Shown one piece after another: positions 8,308 to 17,828 of a stretch of DNA of 48,100 bases. The notes below the pieces were generated by a model. That model was not told the DNA's origin, did no database searches, and saw only the letters and a program-made list of their open reading frames with translations. Each line of letters opens with the position of its first letter. Position 1 is the first letter of the stretch. This DNA comes from Actinobacillus vicugnae (GTDB lineage Bacteria > Pseudomonadota > Gammaproteobacteria > Enterobacterales > Pasteurellaceae). A program made the translations under genes and the position numbers. Location: NCBI RefSeq assembly GCF_901687125.1, contig NZ_CABFJY010000033.1:1-48100 (forward strand). The letters run 5' to 3'.

Positions 8308-11007
8308 ATGAGAAAAAATGCCATTACGTTAGCTTTATTTACGGTCTTAAGCTTAACAGCTCAAGCAGAGGAAACGGCTGAACTTGAAGAAGTTAAAGTG
8401 AGTGCACAAGGCAAATCAGCGGGTGAGATTTTAAATAATACGCCGAATATCAGCGATCACGTTATCTATAAAGAAAAGCTCAAAACACGTTCGGCAACCT
8501 TAGGGAATGCATTATCTGGAGAATTGGGTATTCACTCTAATCCTTTTGGTGGGGGAGCGAGTAAACCCATTATTCGTGGACAAGATGGGGTTCGGGTCAA
8601 AATTCTACAAAATGGCACTGATGTCATTGATATGTCTGCCCTTTCGCCTGACCACGTTGTCGCAACTGATACACTACTTGCCAATAAAGTGGAGTTAGTA
8701 CGCGGAGCAAATACACTACTGTACAGTACAGCATCGCCTGCTGGTGTAGTAAATGTGGTTGATGGCAGAATTCCTACTCAAATGCCAAATGGTTTATTAA
8801 ATGAGAAAATTGAGGGTGAGGCATTATTACGTTATAACACGGGAAGCCGTGAAAAAGTGGCGACAGCTGGCGTAAGTCTTGCTTTAACCGATCATATTGT
8901 GGCTCGTATTGAAGGATTAAAACGCAGTGCTAAAGACTACAAAGTGCCTGAATTTCGTTCAGATAAAGTATTAAATTATTTACCTGACAGTGATAATAAA
9001 TCAACTGTTGGTACTTTTGGTTTATCCTACATCGGTGAAAAAGGCTTTATTGGTGCATCTTACAGCAAACGTCGCGATAAATACGGCATTCCAGGACATA
9101 ACCATAACTATGATAGCTGTACTGCTCACTTCATTAGTGCGATTGATAACCCTGAGCGTGCGGTTGGAGGTCGTTATTATCTAAATGCCTATCCACATTT
9201 AATGGACGATCAAGATATTGTTGATGCTCCACATTTTGATGGTTGTAAAGTAGCCGATAATGGTGAAGATCACGGACATAGCCACGATAATCCTTTCGGT
9301 TTCCATCATAACCATAATCACCGTGGTCCTTGGGTGGATATGAAAATGTCACGTTATGATTTACGTGGTGAATTACATAACCCTATCCGCTGGTTGGAAA
9401 AAGTTAAATTAAGTTTGACTTACGCCGATTATTATCACGATGAAAGAGATCCAGGTAACCCTGAGCGTAGAACAGGAATAGCGGAAAACTATACCTCTCG
9501 AGATGACTATGGTCACGCTGCTGCTATTTTTAAAAATAAAGGTGTTAACAGTCGATTTGAATTACATCACTCTCCTATTCATTTAGGGCTTTCAACTTTA
9601 AAAGGATTAGTCGGAATTCAATACCAACGTCAAAAATCCAGTGCTTTAACACCTTATTTGCCAAGTTATGGAGCAACACCTGCAGCGGACCCGCGTAATT
9701 TGCTTGTACCACATACAAACAAAAACCTAAGTTTGTTCGGTTTAGAAGAACTCAAAATAGGTAATTTTACATTTGAAACCGCTGTTCGTTGGGAACGCCA
9801 AAAAACACCTGTTGATTATAATCGTGCCTTATTGACTGAAAAATTAGAACGTTATAAAAAAGGAGCTGCGACGGTTGAACGTACACCACAGCATCCTGAT
9901 CTAACACCGTATAAAGAAAGTGCAGTTTCATATTCTGGCTCATTCTTATGGGATTTTGCACCAAATCATAAACTGAATTTGATTTACTCCCATAATGAAC
10001 GCTTACCAACGCCAATGGAGCTTTATTACAGTGGTAAACACCTTGCCACAAACTCCTTTGAATATGGTAATAAGGATTTGAAAAAAGAGAAATCTGATAA
10101 TGTGGAATTAGGTTTAGCCTATCAAGGTGAAAAATTTGGCTATAAGGCAAATGCTTACTACAGCAAATTTGATAACTATATTTTCAATGAAAATATTGTT
10201 AAAAAAGGGAACCTCTATATTCGCCGTTATAACCAAACTACCGCGAGATTTTATGGGTTAGAAGGAGAAATAATACTCCCTCTGAATGAAAATCATCAAA
10301 TTACTCTGTTTGGTGATGTCGTAAGAGGAAAAATTGGTAATCTTTCACCTGTAAAAGGAAAATTACTTCATTCGGGTAGAAAATTTATTATCGAAGATGA
10401 TTTAAAAGGTCAATCTGTGGACAGTGATGGTTATTATGATCCAAATGGTGGGTTTACTTGTGCGAATAAAACCGCAGACGAATGGGCTGCAATCAATACT
10501 GATAATGAATGTACTACCGAAATTAATGTGTACAAAAATGGCACAACAACCCCAGGTGAAGAAGATTATGACGTGTTAGAGCGTAAATCAACTATTTCCC
10601 CTCGCCTACCGCCAATGCGATTAGGTTTACGTTATCAAGCTGCTATTGGAGAACATTGGTTAGTGAATCTAGAATATAGCCGTATTTTCAAACAAGATCG
10701 TGTTTCAACCTCAACCATTGCGATTAAACCTTCAATCAAAGATGAAAATGGTAAAACGATATATTATTACAATGAAAAGAACCCCAAAAAAATGCAGGCT
10801 CGTAAAATTACTGAAAACGTAACCAAAGGCTACAATATGGTTAATGTAGGCATTGATTACAACCGCCTTATCAAAGGTATTGATTATACTTTTACACTTC
10901 GTGCTGATAACTTGCTTAACGAAAAAGTGTATATTCACAACTCATTCTTGCCTTATGTGCCACAGATGGGACGGAATTTTACTTTTGCCGTAAATGCGAA
11001 ATTCTAG
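8308..11007 (+). CDS. znuD: TonB-dependent zinc receptor, ZnuD type
   Basis: Outer-membrane receptor for zinc (in Neisseria, ZnuD also relates to haem). 899 residues: signal peptide to about residue 20 (AQA/EE), TonB box near EEVKVSA, plug domain with PIIRGQDGVRVKIL and VELVRGANTLLYS, then a 22-strand-type barrel ending in PQMGRNFTFAVNAKF. The ZnuD-specific zinc-catching loops are clear: GIPGHNHNYDSC (260-271), YPHLMDDQDI (295-304) and a histidine-rich stretch at about 321-338 with nine His residues. Cys271 and Cys313 fit the loop disulfide. I recognise the match from these motifs and from the GKHLATNSFEYGNKDLKKEK segment. It is longer than neisserial ZnuD, mainly through an extra loop near residues 690-760. 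Transcribed alone. Confidence 0.9.
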   Translation: MRKNAITLALFTVLSLTAQAEETAELEEVKVSAQGKSAGEILNNTPNISDHVIYKEKLKTRSATLGNALSGELGIHSNPFGGGASKPIIRGQDGVRVKILQNGTDVIDMSALSPDHVVATDTLLANKVELVRGANTLLYSTASPAGVVNVVDGRIPTQMPNGLLNEKIEGEALLRYNTGSREKVATAGVSLALTDHIVARIEGLKRSAKDYKVPEFRSDKVLNYLPDSDNKSTVGTFGLSYIGEKGFIGASYSKRRDKYGIPGHNHNYDSCTAHFISAIDNPERAVGGRYYLNAYPHLMDDQDIVDAPHFDGCKVADNGEDHGHSHDNPFGFHHNHNHRGPWVDMKMSRYDLRGELHNPIRWLEKVKLSLTYADYYHDERDPGNPERRTGIAENYTSRDDYGHAAAIFKNKGVNSRFELHHSPIHLGLSTLKGLVGIQYQRQKSSALTPYLPSYGATPAADPRNLLVPHTNKNLSLFGLEELKIGNFTFETAVRWERQKTPVDYNRALLTEKLERYKKGAATVERTPQHPDLTPYKESAVSYSGSFLWDFAPNHKLNLIYSHNERLPTPMELYYSGKHLATNSFEYGNKDLKKEKSDNVELGLAYQGEKFGYKANAYYSKFDNYIFNENIVKKGNLYIRRYNQTTARFYGLEGEIILPLNENHQITLFGDVVRGKIGNLSPVKGKLLHSGRKFIIEDDLKGQSVDSDGYYDPNGGFTCANKTADEWAAINTDNECTTEINVYKNGTTTPGEEDYDVLERKSTISPRLPPMRLGLRYQAAIGEHWLVNLEYSRIFKQDRVSTSTIAIKPSIKDENGKTIYYYNEKNPKKMQARKITENVTKGYNMVNVGIDYNRLIKGIDYTFTLRADNLLNEKVYIHNSFLPYVPQMGRNFTFAVNAKF

Positions 11008-11014
11008 CATTCAA

Positions 11015-11047
11015 AAAAGGCTATGCCATCAATTGTCATAGCCTTTT
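11015..11047. terminator. Bidirectional terminator between znuD and the isc operon
   Basis: An 11-bp perfect stem, AAAAGGCTATG (11015-11025) with CATAGCCTTTT (11037-11047), lies between the convergent znuD and iscX genes. The longer T run (six bases) is on the minus strand, so it probably serves the isc operon best. Confidence 0.75.
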
Positions 11048-11069
11048 CAATTCTTATTCACGTACTATC

Positions 11070-11264
11070 TTATTCGTACTCTTCTAACCAAATCGTTAAA
11101 ATCGCTTCTAAAATATGCTCATTTGATGCTTCTGGATCATCATCAAAATCTTCCATTTCGCAGATCCATTTATGCATATCCGTAAAGCGTACCGTGGTTG
11201 GGTCTAAATCTGGATTCATATCATACAGATTTTCCGCAATCATACGTGTATCAGACCATTTCAT
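11070..11264 (-). CDS. iscX: Fe-S cluster assembly accessory protein IscX
   Basis: Small acidic protein that binds IscS and iron and tunes the rate of cluster assembly. 64 residues, the family length, with [15 protein letters not shown] at the start, then [16 protein letters not shown] and an acidic tail. The start codon overlaps the fdx stop by one base (TAATG), so translation is coupled. Last gene of the isc operon. Confidence 0.95.
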   Translation of the reverse strand: MKWSDTRMIAENLYDMNPDLDPTTVRFTDMHKWICEMEDFDDDPEASNEHILEAILTIWLEEYE

Positions 11265-11605
11265 TAGTGTGCTGCCTCATTTGCGTGATTTAAGTTATAT
11301 TTCGGAATCTCGACCACTAAATCTTCGTCACCAACAATACATTGACAACTTAAGCGGCTATCCATTTCTAAACCCCATGCTTTATCTAGCATATCTTCTT
11401 CTTGATCGGTGGTTTCATTTAATGAATCAAATCCTTCACGAATCACCACATGGCAAGTAGTGCAAGCACAAGAACCATCACAAGCGTGGTGAATTTCAAC
11501 CCCTGCATTGTGCGCTAGTTCTAATAAATTATCACCTGTTTGTGCTTCAATCACCATACCTTCCGGACAAAATTCTTCATGCGGAAGAAAAACAACTTTT
11601 GGCAT
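11264..11605 (-). CDS. fdx: [2Fe-2S] ferredoxin of the ISC system
   Basis: Adrenodoxin-type ferredoxin that supplies electrons for cluster assembly on IscU. Cluster ligands are Cys42, Cys48, Cys51 and Cys87 in [11 protein letters not shown] and LSCQC. The start at 11605 (MPKVVFLPH) is chosen over an in-frame start at 11620: it aligns with the family N terminus, and AAAGAGGA lies at the right distance before it. 113 residues. Coupled to iscX by a one-base overlap. There is a 142-bp gap to hscA containing an uptake-signal copy at 11664. Confidence 0.95.
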   Translation of the reverse strand: MPKVVFLPHEEFCPEGMVIEAQTGDNLLELAHNAGVEIHHACDGSCACTTCHVVIREGFDSLNETTDQEEDMLDKAWGLEMDSRLSCQCIVGDEDLVVEIPKYNLNHANEAAH

Positions 11606-11747
11606 AATATCCTCTTTCATTTGGCTCTTCCCTTCTTTACTAAAAAGAGACTAAGAGAGATTTACAAGCGGTGAAAAGTCAGCCACTTTTTACAAAATTG
11701 AGATCTAAAAATCTCCCTCAATCCCTCTTTTCAAAGCGGGAGGCTAA

Positions 11748-13601
11748 TTAAATAATCTCATCAACGGCTTTACCCGCTAATGCTTTTTGGATTGATAAAT
11801 TCATTCGCTTCGCAGCAAATGTTTGTGTTGCAAGATCTAAATCTTTTACCCCTTGGGCAATTGCTTGTCGATCCGTACCTTGTTTTAATTGAATCAGTTT
11901 TGCGATTTCCGCTTCAATTAATTTAAACTCTTCAACGCTTAGTACCTCTGCACCATCCTGCTGCAGTGCTGAAATCACGGTATCAATCGTTCGATCCGCT
12001 TCAACACGTTGTTCTGCAAGTTGGCGTGCTTCCATATCCTCTTTCGCGTTACTCATAGATGCTTTAATCATTTGCGTTACTTCTTCATCGCTTAAACCGT
12101 AAGACGGCTTAATTTGAATTGAAGCTTGCACTTTGGTCGATTTTTCCATTGCTGTTACGCTTAGTAAACCATCTGCATCCACTTGATAAGTTACTCGGAT
12201 TGTAGCTGCGCCTGCCACCATCGGTGGAATGCCACGTAAAGTAAAACGACCTAATGACCGACAATCTTCAACTAACTCACGCTCACCTTGTAATACATGA
12301 ACACTCATTGCTGTTTGACCATCTTTTGCCGTGGTAAATTCTTGCGCTCGAGCCACAGGGATGGTGGTATTACGTGGAATAATTTTCTCAACTAAACCGC
12401 CCATCGTTTCAATCCCTAATGAAAGTGGAACTACGTCGAGCAACAACATTTCGCTGTCAGGTTTGTTACCGACTAAAATATCTGCCTGAATTGCCGCCCC
12501 TAACGCGACCACTTTATCTGGATCAATTGAAGTTAATGGTGTTTTGCCAAAAAATTCGCCCACTTGTTCACGCACAAACGGCACACGGGTTGAACCGCCA
12601 ACCATCACCACTTCACGCACCTCATCAGCGTCTACACCCGCATCTTTTAACGCACGACGACAAGTCATTAATGAACGTTTTACTAGCGGTTGAATTAATT
12701 CATTAAATTGCACACGGCTTACTACACCTTGCCAATCTGCAAATTTCACCTCAATTTCGTCCGCTTGTGAAAGTGCTACTTTAGTTTGTGTAGCAAGCGT
12801 TAATAAGTCACGTTGCTCATTTGCATTTTGTGGTTTATAAGCGGCTTGGTTTGCTATCCAATCTGCAAGTAAATGGTCAAAATCGTCACCACCTAACGCT
12901 GTATCGCCACCTGTTGCCAACACTTCAAACACACCACGGCTTAAACGTAAAATCGAAATATCGAAAGTCCCACCGCCTAAATCATAGACCGCAATCACAC
13001 CTTCTTGACCGCTATCCAAGCCATAGGCGATTGCAGCAGCGGTTGGCTCATTTAATAAACGCAATACATTTAGCCCTGCCAAACGTGCCGCATCTTTGGT
13101 GCTTTGGCGCTGTGCATCATCAAAATAGGCTGGCACAGTAATCACCACACCTGATAACTCCCCGCCTAAACGTTGTTCTGCAAAATGATTTAAATGGGTT
13201 AAAATATCCGCCGAAACCTCAACAGGGCTTTTATTGCCTTGTTGCGTTTGAATTAATGGCAAACCGTTATCGCTCGCAATAAATTGATAAGGCAAATCAG
13301 GGTAACGTGTTTGCACGTCTGCAAGCGATCGACCAATTAAACGCTTTGCCGAAATTACGGTATCTTGTGGATGAATACTTGCTTGCGCAAAAGCTTCAAC
13401 ACCGACTAATTTTTGTTGTTCACCGTAATAAACGACCGAAGGCACTAAGGCACGTTCCTGATCATCTAATAACACTTGCGTTTGCCCGCTACGTACACTT
13501 GCCACCAAAGAATTGGTTGTACCAAGGTCGATACCGACTGCTAAACGATGCTGATGTGGCGCAGCTGTCTGGCCTGGCTCAGCAATTTGAAGTAATGCCA
13601 T
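11748..13601 (-). CDS. hscA: Fe-S assembly chaperone HscA (Hsp70 family)
   Basis: Specialised Hsp70 that, with the J-protein HscB, uses ATP to release clusters from IscU through its LPPVK motif. 617 residues, the standard length. The actin-like ATPase domain shows [15 protein letters not shown] (phosphate 1), [15 protein letters not shown] (phosphate 2) and [15 protein letters not shown]. The substrate-binding domain follows from about residue 390 and a helical lid completes it. In this operon hscA is separated from hscB by a DUF2625 gene (13713-14345), unlike the direct hscB-hscA order of E. coli. Confidence 0.96.
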   Translation of the reverse strand: MALLQIAEPGQTAAPHQHRLAVGIDLGTTNSLVASVRSGQTQVLLDDQERALVPSVVYYGEQQKLVGVEAFAQASIHPQDTVISAKRLIGRSLADVQTRYPDLPYQFIASDNGLPLIQTQQGNKSPVEVSADILTHLNHFAEQRLGGELSGVVITVPAYFDDAQRQSTKDAARLAGLNVLRLLNEPTAAAIAYGLDSGQEGVIAVYDLGGGTFDISILRLSRGVFEVLATGGDTALGGDDFDHLLADWIANQAAYKPQNANEQRDLLTLATQTKVALSQADEIEVKFADWQGVVSRVQFNELIQPLVKRSLMTCRRALKDAGVDADEVREVVMVGGSTRVPFVREQVGEFFGKTPLTSIDPDKVVALGAAIQADILVGNKPDSEMLLLDVVPLSLGIETMGGLVEKIIPRNTTIPVARAQEFTTAKDGQTAMSVHVLQGERELVEDCRSLGRFTLRGIPPMVAGAATIRVTYQVDADGLLSVTAMEKSTKVQASIQIKPSYGLSDEEVTQMIKASMSNAKEDMEARQLAEQRVEADRTIDTVISALQQDGAEVLSVEEFKLIEAEIAKLIQLKQGTDRQAIAQGVKDLDLATQTFAAKRMNLSIQKALAGKAVDEII

Positions 13602-13712
13602 TATATTTATCTCTCTACTTTATTTCTGTTGTCTTATTTTCTTCGTAAATACAAGCTGTCGAAGAACATAATTCAACATTTCAATTGCGAATTTTCCACA
13701 AAATCCCACCGC

Positions 13713-14345
13713 TTATGCCACCGAATACCCCATATTTTCTGGGGCAAATTCACCTTGGTAGTGGCGTTCAATTGGTACTGCGATTTTAGTTGCTAATTCT
13801 AATACTTGATGACCTTGTAAAGTAACAATATCCGCTTGCCAATTGTCCCAACGTAAGTCTTTATAAAAATCAGCTAAATCGCCCGCTAATGCCCAACCTA
13901 AAAATTCTGAATAACCTAAATTGAGCGCTTCCCATTTTTTCGTTTTTGGATTGTGATAGTAAATCTGGCCAAGTTTATCACCCAGACCGCCTGCGTTAAT
14001 GGCAAAATAACCACCAATGGCATCATCTGCGACTAATAAGTGACTTGGTTGCTCACCCGATTGTTTGAAAGTTTTGCCAAAATTCCAATCGAATAACCCT
14101 CTTGGTAATTTTTCATTGCCCGAGCCTAAAATGCGTAACCAGCCGTGATCAATAAAAATTCCGCCCGTTTCGTACACAATCGCGCCCATTGGGGAGCGGG
14201 TTGAAAGTTGCATTCCCACTAAAGCCGCGCCAGCATCTTCCGGATAGCTAGCTAAAATTTCATAGTGATTTTTTGCTTGGGTGAACCAATCTCTTAAGAT
14301 CAACCAAGCGGAGTTTTTATCCAATAATTCTTCTAATGTTTTCAT
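13713..14345 (-). CDS. DUF2625 family protein of unknown function inserted in the isc operon
   Basis: 210 residues matching the DUF2625 family: RSPMGAIVYETGGIFIDHGW, a LRILGSG segment, LLVADDAIGGYFAINAGG and LGYSEFLGWALAGDL are its hallmarks. No signal peptide, membrane span or catalytic motif is evident, so it is probably cytoplasmic. The function is not known to me. It lies on the operon strand between hscB (51 bp upstream) and hscA (111 bp downstream), so it should be made together with the HscA/HscB chaperones. Length and composition look normal for the region, with no sign of recent transfer. A link to Fe-S work is suggested only by position. Confidence 0.85.
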   Translation of the reverse strand: MKTLEELLDKNSAWLILRDWFTQAKNHYEILASYPEDAGAALVGMQLSTRSPMGAIVYETGGIFIDHGWLRILGSGNEKLPRGLFDWNFGKTFKQSGEQPSHLLVADDAIGGYFAINAGGLGDKLGQIYYHNPKTKKWEALNLGYSEFLGWALAGDLADFYKDLRWDNWQADIVTLQGHQVLELATKIAVPIERHYQGEFAPENMGYSVA

Positions 14346-14396
14346 TACAAAATCCCCAAGAAATTGAACCGCTTGTGAAGCTAATTTGGCTATAGA

Positions 14397-14918
14397 TTAC
14401 ATATCAAAAAATTTTTCTTCGACTTTTTCAATCTGAATAATTAATTTTTTAAAATAGCGTAAACGGTCAGTGAGTGCATTTGCTTGTTGCCACTGTTGTG
14501 CTTCAAGCGTTTTCTCTAGCTGCTCTAGTACTGATTTTTGTTCGCTTTTAATCTGTTTTAAAAATGCGGTTAATTCTGTTTCGTCATGGCGATGTTCAAT
14601 CATTTCGAGTTTTTCATGCCACTCCATTTGTTGCATTAAAAACTCAACATCTCTCATGCTTTTTTCTTCAAGATTTTTCACTTCGCCCGTTTGAATTTCA
14701 ATCAGTGCTTCAGCACGCAAAATTGGGTCTTTTAGCGTTTGTAACGCGGCATTAACATCCGCAGATTTTTGTACCGCAGCAAGTTGTTCTGTAGCAGAAC
14801 TCTTTGCAAAATTATCTGGGTGAAGTTGTTTCTGTAATGCGAGATAACGCTCTGAAAGCAACGCATTATCTAATTGAAATTGAACTGGAAGATCAAATAG
14901 CGCAAAAGGATTATTCAT
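14397..14918 (-). CDS. hscB: Fe-S assembly co-chaperone HscB (J-protein)
   Basis: J-domain co-chaperone that brings IscU to HscA and stimulates its ATPase. 173 residues: N-terminal J domain with the essential HPD at residues 33-35, then a C-terminal three-helix bundle that binds IscU. The start is 10 bp after the iscA stop, in a compact arrangement. The downstream neighbour is the DUF2625 gene rather than hscA. Confidence 0.95.
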   Translation of the reverse strand: MNNPFALFDLPVQFQLDNALLSERYLALQKQLHPDNFAKSSATEQLAAVQKSADVNAALQTLKDPILRAEALIEIQTGEVKNLEEKSMRDVEFLMQQMEWHEKLEMIEHRHDETELTAFLKQIKSEQKSVLEQLEKTLEAQQWQQANALTDRLRYFKKLIIQIEKVEEKFFDM

Positions 14919-14927
14919 CTGTAACCT

Positions 14928-15251
14928 CTACACGTTAAAGCTTTCGCCACAACCACAAGAATCTTTTACATTTGGATTGTTGTATTTAAAACCTTCATTT
15001 AAACCTTCTTTGACGAAATCTAATTCTGTACCGTCTAAATAAGCGAGGCTTTTTTCATCCACAATCACTTTTACCCCGTGTTGTTCAAACACTTGATCAT
15101 CCTCATTTAACACATCAACAAATTCAAGTACATAAGCCAGTCCTGAGCAGCCCGATGTTTTCACTCCTAAACGTAAACCAATACCTTTACCACGGTTTTC
15201 TAAGAATGTACGAACTCGATTTGCTGCTGTTTCTGTTAATGTAATTGCCAT
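14928..15251 (-). CDS. iscA: Iron-sulfur cluster carrier IscA
   Basis: A-type carrier that takes clusters from IscU to target apoproteins. 107 residues with the three invariant cysteines: Cys35 in TSGCSGLAY, and Cys99 and Cys101 in DSCGCGESF. Separated from iscU by a 141-bp gap that contains hairpins (15301-15392). Confidence 0.96.
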   Translation of the reverse strand: MAITLTETAANRVRTFLENRGKGIGLRLGVKTSGCSGLAYVLEFVDVLNEDDQVFEQHGVKVIVDEKSLAYLDGTELDFVKEGLNEGFKYNNPNVKDSCGCGESFNV

Positions 15252-15300
15252 AAGTTATCCTTTTAATCTGTTAAATAAAAACAATCTTCACCACGGAAAA

Positions 15301-15392
15301 CACGGAAATACACGAAAAAATTGATTTTGCAAAAATTTGCGAAAAAACAACCGCTTGTCTTCGTGCTTTCCGTGTAATCTAAGGATTAGATT
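15301..15392. repeat. Two inverted repeats between iscU and iscA
   Basis: CACGGAAATACACGAA (15301-15316) and TTCGTGCTTTCCGTG (15360-15374) form a long imperfect stem around a 43-base spacer that contains an uptake-signal core. Directly beside it, AATCTAA-GGA-TTAGATT (15376-15392) is a perfect 7-bp hairpin touching the iscU stop codon. Neither has a strong T run. They may mark mRNA processing or partial termination between iscU and iscA. Confidence 0.55.
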
Positions 15393-15776
15393 TTACTTAC
15401 CTTGTTTTTCTTTGTAGTCTGCAATCGCTGCTTTGATTGCATCTTCTGCCAGAATTGAACAGTGTACTTTTACTGGTGGTAATTCTAATTCTTCTGCGAT
15501 ATCGCTGTTTTTAATTGCACCCGCTTCTTCTAAAGATTTACCTTTTACCCATTCGGTAATTAAAGAGCTTGATGCGATTGCAGAACCACAACCGTACGCT
15601 TTAAAACGTGCATCTTCAATAATACCTTGATCGTTCACTTTAATTTGTAAACGTAAAATATCGCCACACGCAGGTGCACCAACCATACCAGTACCAACAT
15701 CTGTGGCTTCTTTGTCAAATGTCCCTACGTTACGTGGGTTTTCGTAATGGTCAATTACTTTTTCGCTGTATGCCAT
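15393..15776 (-). CDS. iscU: Fe-S cluster scaffold IscU
   Basis: Scaffold on which [2Fe-2S] clusters are built from sulfur delivered by IscS. 127 residues with the ligands Cys37, Asp39, Cys63 and Cys106. The HscA recognition motif appears here as LPPVK at 99-103. All key residues are present. Flanked by hairpin-rich gaps on both sides within the operon. Confidence 0.97.
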   Translation of the reverse strand: MAYSEKVIDHYENPRNVGTFDKEATDVGTGMVGAPACGDILRLQIKVNDQGIIEDARFKAYGCGSAIASSSLITEWVKGKSLEEAGAIKNSDIAEELELPPVKVHCSILAEDAIKAAIADYKEKQGK

Positions 15777-15807
15777 TTTGTATTCCTTCTATTAAAATTC
15801 TTCTATC

Positions 15808-15907
15808 AGCAAAATATCGCTTGCAGTTGCTAAGCGAACCGCCACAGACAGTACAATAAGTACGGCAAGGCGGTTCAACAACGCAAATGCATTGCAATAT
15901 TTCTGCT
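15808..15907. repeat. Large imperfect hairpin repeat between iscS and iscU
   Basis: The 36-base arm at 15808-15843 and the 39-base arm at 15869-15907 are near reverse complements. The pairing is best at GAACCGCC/GGCGGTTC next to the 25-base loop and at AGCAAAATAT against its partner at the outer end. The loop itself contains GTAC-AATAA-GTAC. The outer arm ends two bases from the iscS stop codon. The organisation looks like a dispersed intergenic hairpin element (REP or MITE-like); no second copy was noticed in this window. Confidence 0.6.
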
Positions 15908-15909
15908 AA

Positions 15910-17136
15910 TTAGTGGTGATTCCACTCAATTTTGCTTAAATCCACACCCTCTTTAAACATTTCCCAAAGCGGTGAAAGTTCACGAAGTTTTACGATTGCT
16001 TTTTTAACAAGTTCGATGGTGTAATCGATTTCTTCTTCAGTTGTCCAACGACCTAATGTAAAACGAATTGAGCTGTGTGCTAATTCATCATCGCGGCCGA
16101 TGGCACGTAATACATATGAAGGCTCTAAGCTTGCTGAAGTACATGCTGAACCCGATGAAACCGCAATATCACGCAACGCCATCATCAATGACTCACCTTC
16201 AACAAAGTTAAAGCTAATATTTAAGTTTGAATCAACACGTTTGCCTTCTTCCATTGAGCCATTTACATACACTTCTTCAATATCTTTGAAGCCATTGTAT
16301 AAGCGGTCACGTAATGCTCGTAAACGTGGCATTTCAGTTGCCATTTCTTCTTTTGCGATACGGTACGCTTCACCCATACCAACGATTTGGTGTACAGGTA
16401 ATGTACCTGAACGCATACCACGTTCGTGGCCACCACCATGGATAATCGCCTCAATACGAACACGTGGTTTACGGCATACATATAAGCCACCAATACCTTT
16501 TGGCCCGTATAATTTATGGCTTGAGAACGACATTAAATCAACTTTTAATTCTTGCACGTTTACTGGAATTTTACCTACAGATTGGGTTGCATCCACGTGG
16601 AAAATAATTTTACGTGAGCGGCACATTTCACCGATTGCTTTAATGTCTTGGATAACACCCATTTCATTATTTACGTGCATTACCGATACTAAAATCGTGT
16701 CTGGGCGAATGGCTGCTTCTAATTTTGCTAAATCTAATAAACCGTCTGTTTCTGGATCTAAATAAGTTACTTCAAAACCTTCACGTTCTAACTGACGGCA
16801 AGTATCTAATACCGCTTTATGTTCAGTTTTAACCGTGATGATATGTTTACCTTTAGTTTGGTAAAAATGTGCTGCACCTTTGATTGCAAGGTTGTCAGAT
16901 TCTGTTGCGCCTGAAGTAAATACGATTTCACGGCTATCTGCACCGATTAAATCTGCGATATGGTTACGTGCCACATCTACGGCTTCTTCTGCTTCCCAAC
17001 CAAATTTGTGTGAACGAGAAGCTGGGTTACCAAAGATGCCATCTTTGGTCATGTATTGCATCATTTTTTGCGCAACACGCTCATCCATTGGAGTGGTTGC
17101 GGCATAATCTAAATAGATAGGTAATTTAACTGACAT
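15910..17136 (-). CDS. iscS: Cysteine desulfurase IscS
   Basis: PLP enzyme that takes sulfur from cysteine for Fe-S clusters, tRNA thiolation and other uses. The start is set at 17136 ([16 protein letters not shown]), because TAGGAG lies just before it and the family begins here; an upstream in-frame GTG at 17151 would include the Shine-Dalgarno. 408 residues. The PLP lysine is Lys208 in [10 protein letters not shown] and the persulfide cysteine is Cys332 in [14 protein letters not shown]. Lies 54 bp after iscR; followed by the large hairpin at 15808-15907. Confidence 0.96.
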   Translation of the reverse strand: MSVKLPIYLDYAATTPMDERVAQKMMQYMTKDGIFGNPASRSHKFGWEAEEAVDVARNHIADLIGADSREIVFTSGATESDNLAIKGAAHFYQTKGKHIITVKTEHKAVLDTCRQLEREGFEVTYLDPETDGLLDLAKLEAAIRPDTILVSVMHVNNEMGVIQDIKAIGEMCRSRKIIFHVDATQSVGKIPVNVQELKVDLMSFSSHKLYGPKGIGGLYVCRKPRVRIEAIIHGGGHERGMRSGTLPVHQIVGMGEAYRIAKEEMATEMPRLRALRDRLYNGFKDIEEVYVNGSMEEGKRVDSNLNISFNFVEGESLMMALRDIAVSSGSACTSASLEPSYVLRAIGRDDELAHSSIRFTLGRWTTEEEIDYTIELVKKAIVKLRELSPLWEMFKEGVDLSKIEWNHH

Positions 17137-17190
17137 TGTTACTCCTAACACGCTTGAAATAAGCGGCCATTTTTATTGAATTTTTTGCAA

Positions 17191-17643
17191 TTAGTGTTTG
17201 TGTGAATGATCGTGACAATGCTCTTTTTCACAATCGTGATCAGAATGTTCTTCAACAAGCTCTGCTAAGGTAATCGTATTTAAAAACATACCGATTTGGT
17301 CTTCTAAACGTTCCCATAAATGGTGAGTTAAGCACTGTGAGTTTTTGCTACAGTTACCACTACCTTTACATTTAGTGACATCAAGGCTTTCATTTACCGC
17401 ACCAATAATCATTCCCACACTGATTTCTTCAGGCGATTTACCCAGTTGATAACCGCCACCTGGCCCACGTACGCTATGCACAATACCTTCACGACGTAAT
17501 TGAGCAAAAAGTTGTTCTAAATACGACAATGAAATCGCTTGGCGCTCTGAAATATCGGCAAGGCTTACAGGTAAAGATTTTCCGTGTAATGCAATATCTA
17601 AAATTGCAGTAACAGCATAACGCCCTCTTGACGTTAATTTCAT
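17191..17643 (-). CDS. iscR: Fe-S cluster regulator IscR (Rrf2 family)
   Basis: Transcription regulator that binds a [2Fe-2S] cluster and, in that form, represses its own isc operon. 150 residues: winged helix with [19 protein letters not shown] and [10 protein letters not shown], and cluster ligands Cys92, Cys98, Cys104 and His107. The tail is unusual: residues 131-150 hold seven histidines and two cysteines (HCHDHSHKH at the end), which looks able to bind metal. First gene of the operon, with a near-perfect IscR type 1 site 57 bp upstream. Confidence 0.96.
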   Translation of the reverse strand: MKLTSRGRYAVTAILDIALHGKSLPVSLADISERQAISLSYLEQLFAQLRREGIVHSVRGPGGGYQLGKSPEEISVGMIIGAVNESLDVTKCKGSGNCSKNSQCLTHHLWERLEDQIGMFLNTITLAELVEEHSDHDCEKEHCHDHSHKH

Positions 17644-17691
17644 AATAATTTCCTCACTTTAGCGCAAAAGTAATGATTTCGAATTAAGTAA

Positions 17692-17724
17692 ATTGTGATA
17701 TACCCGACTGTTTTAGTCAAGAAT
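17692..17724 (-). promoter_or_regulatory. isc promoter with IscR type 1 binding site
   Basis: ATACCCGACT at 17700-17709 and AGTCAAGAAT at 17715-17724, separated by GTTTT, match the published E. coli type 1 IscR consensus at all but one position. The minus-strand -35 TTGACT (complement of 17715-17720) is embedded in it, with a weak -10 CACAAT 17 bp on (complement of 17692-17697). Binding of cluster-loaded IscR here would block the promoter, giving feedback repression. Confidence 0.85.
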
Positions 17725-17828
17725 TTTACACTTATCACATTGAAAGGTTTTACAAATGATTATCGGCATTAACTGCCCAATTTTGATAATTAAAAGTTAT
17801 CAATCAAAAATTTTGGAATCAAAAACCC

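Noticed and set aside
11023-11460. 145-codon plus-strand open frame over iscX and fdx
   Set aside because: It is antisense to two conserved genes, has no RBS and encodes no recognisable protein.
11606-11620. Longer fdx start
   Set aside because: The extra five codons contain the RBS, and the family begins at MPK.
16100-16765. 221-codon plus-strand open frame inside iscS
   Set aside because: It is the antisense shadow of the conserved iscS reading frame.
17137-17151. Upstream GTG start of iscS
   Set aside because: It would place the TAGGAG Shine-Dalgarno inside the gene; the ATG at 17136 matches the family.
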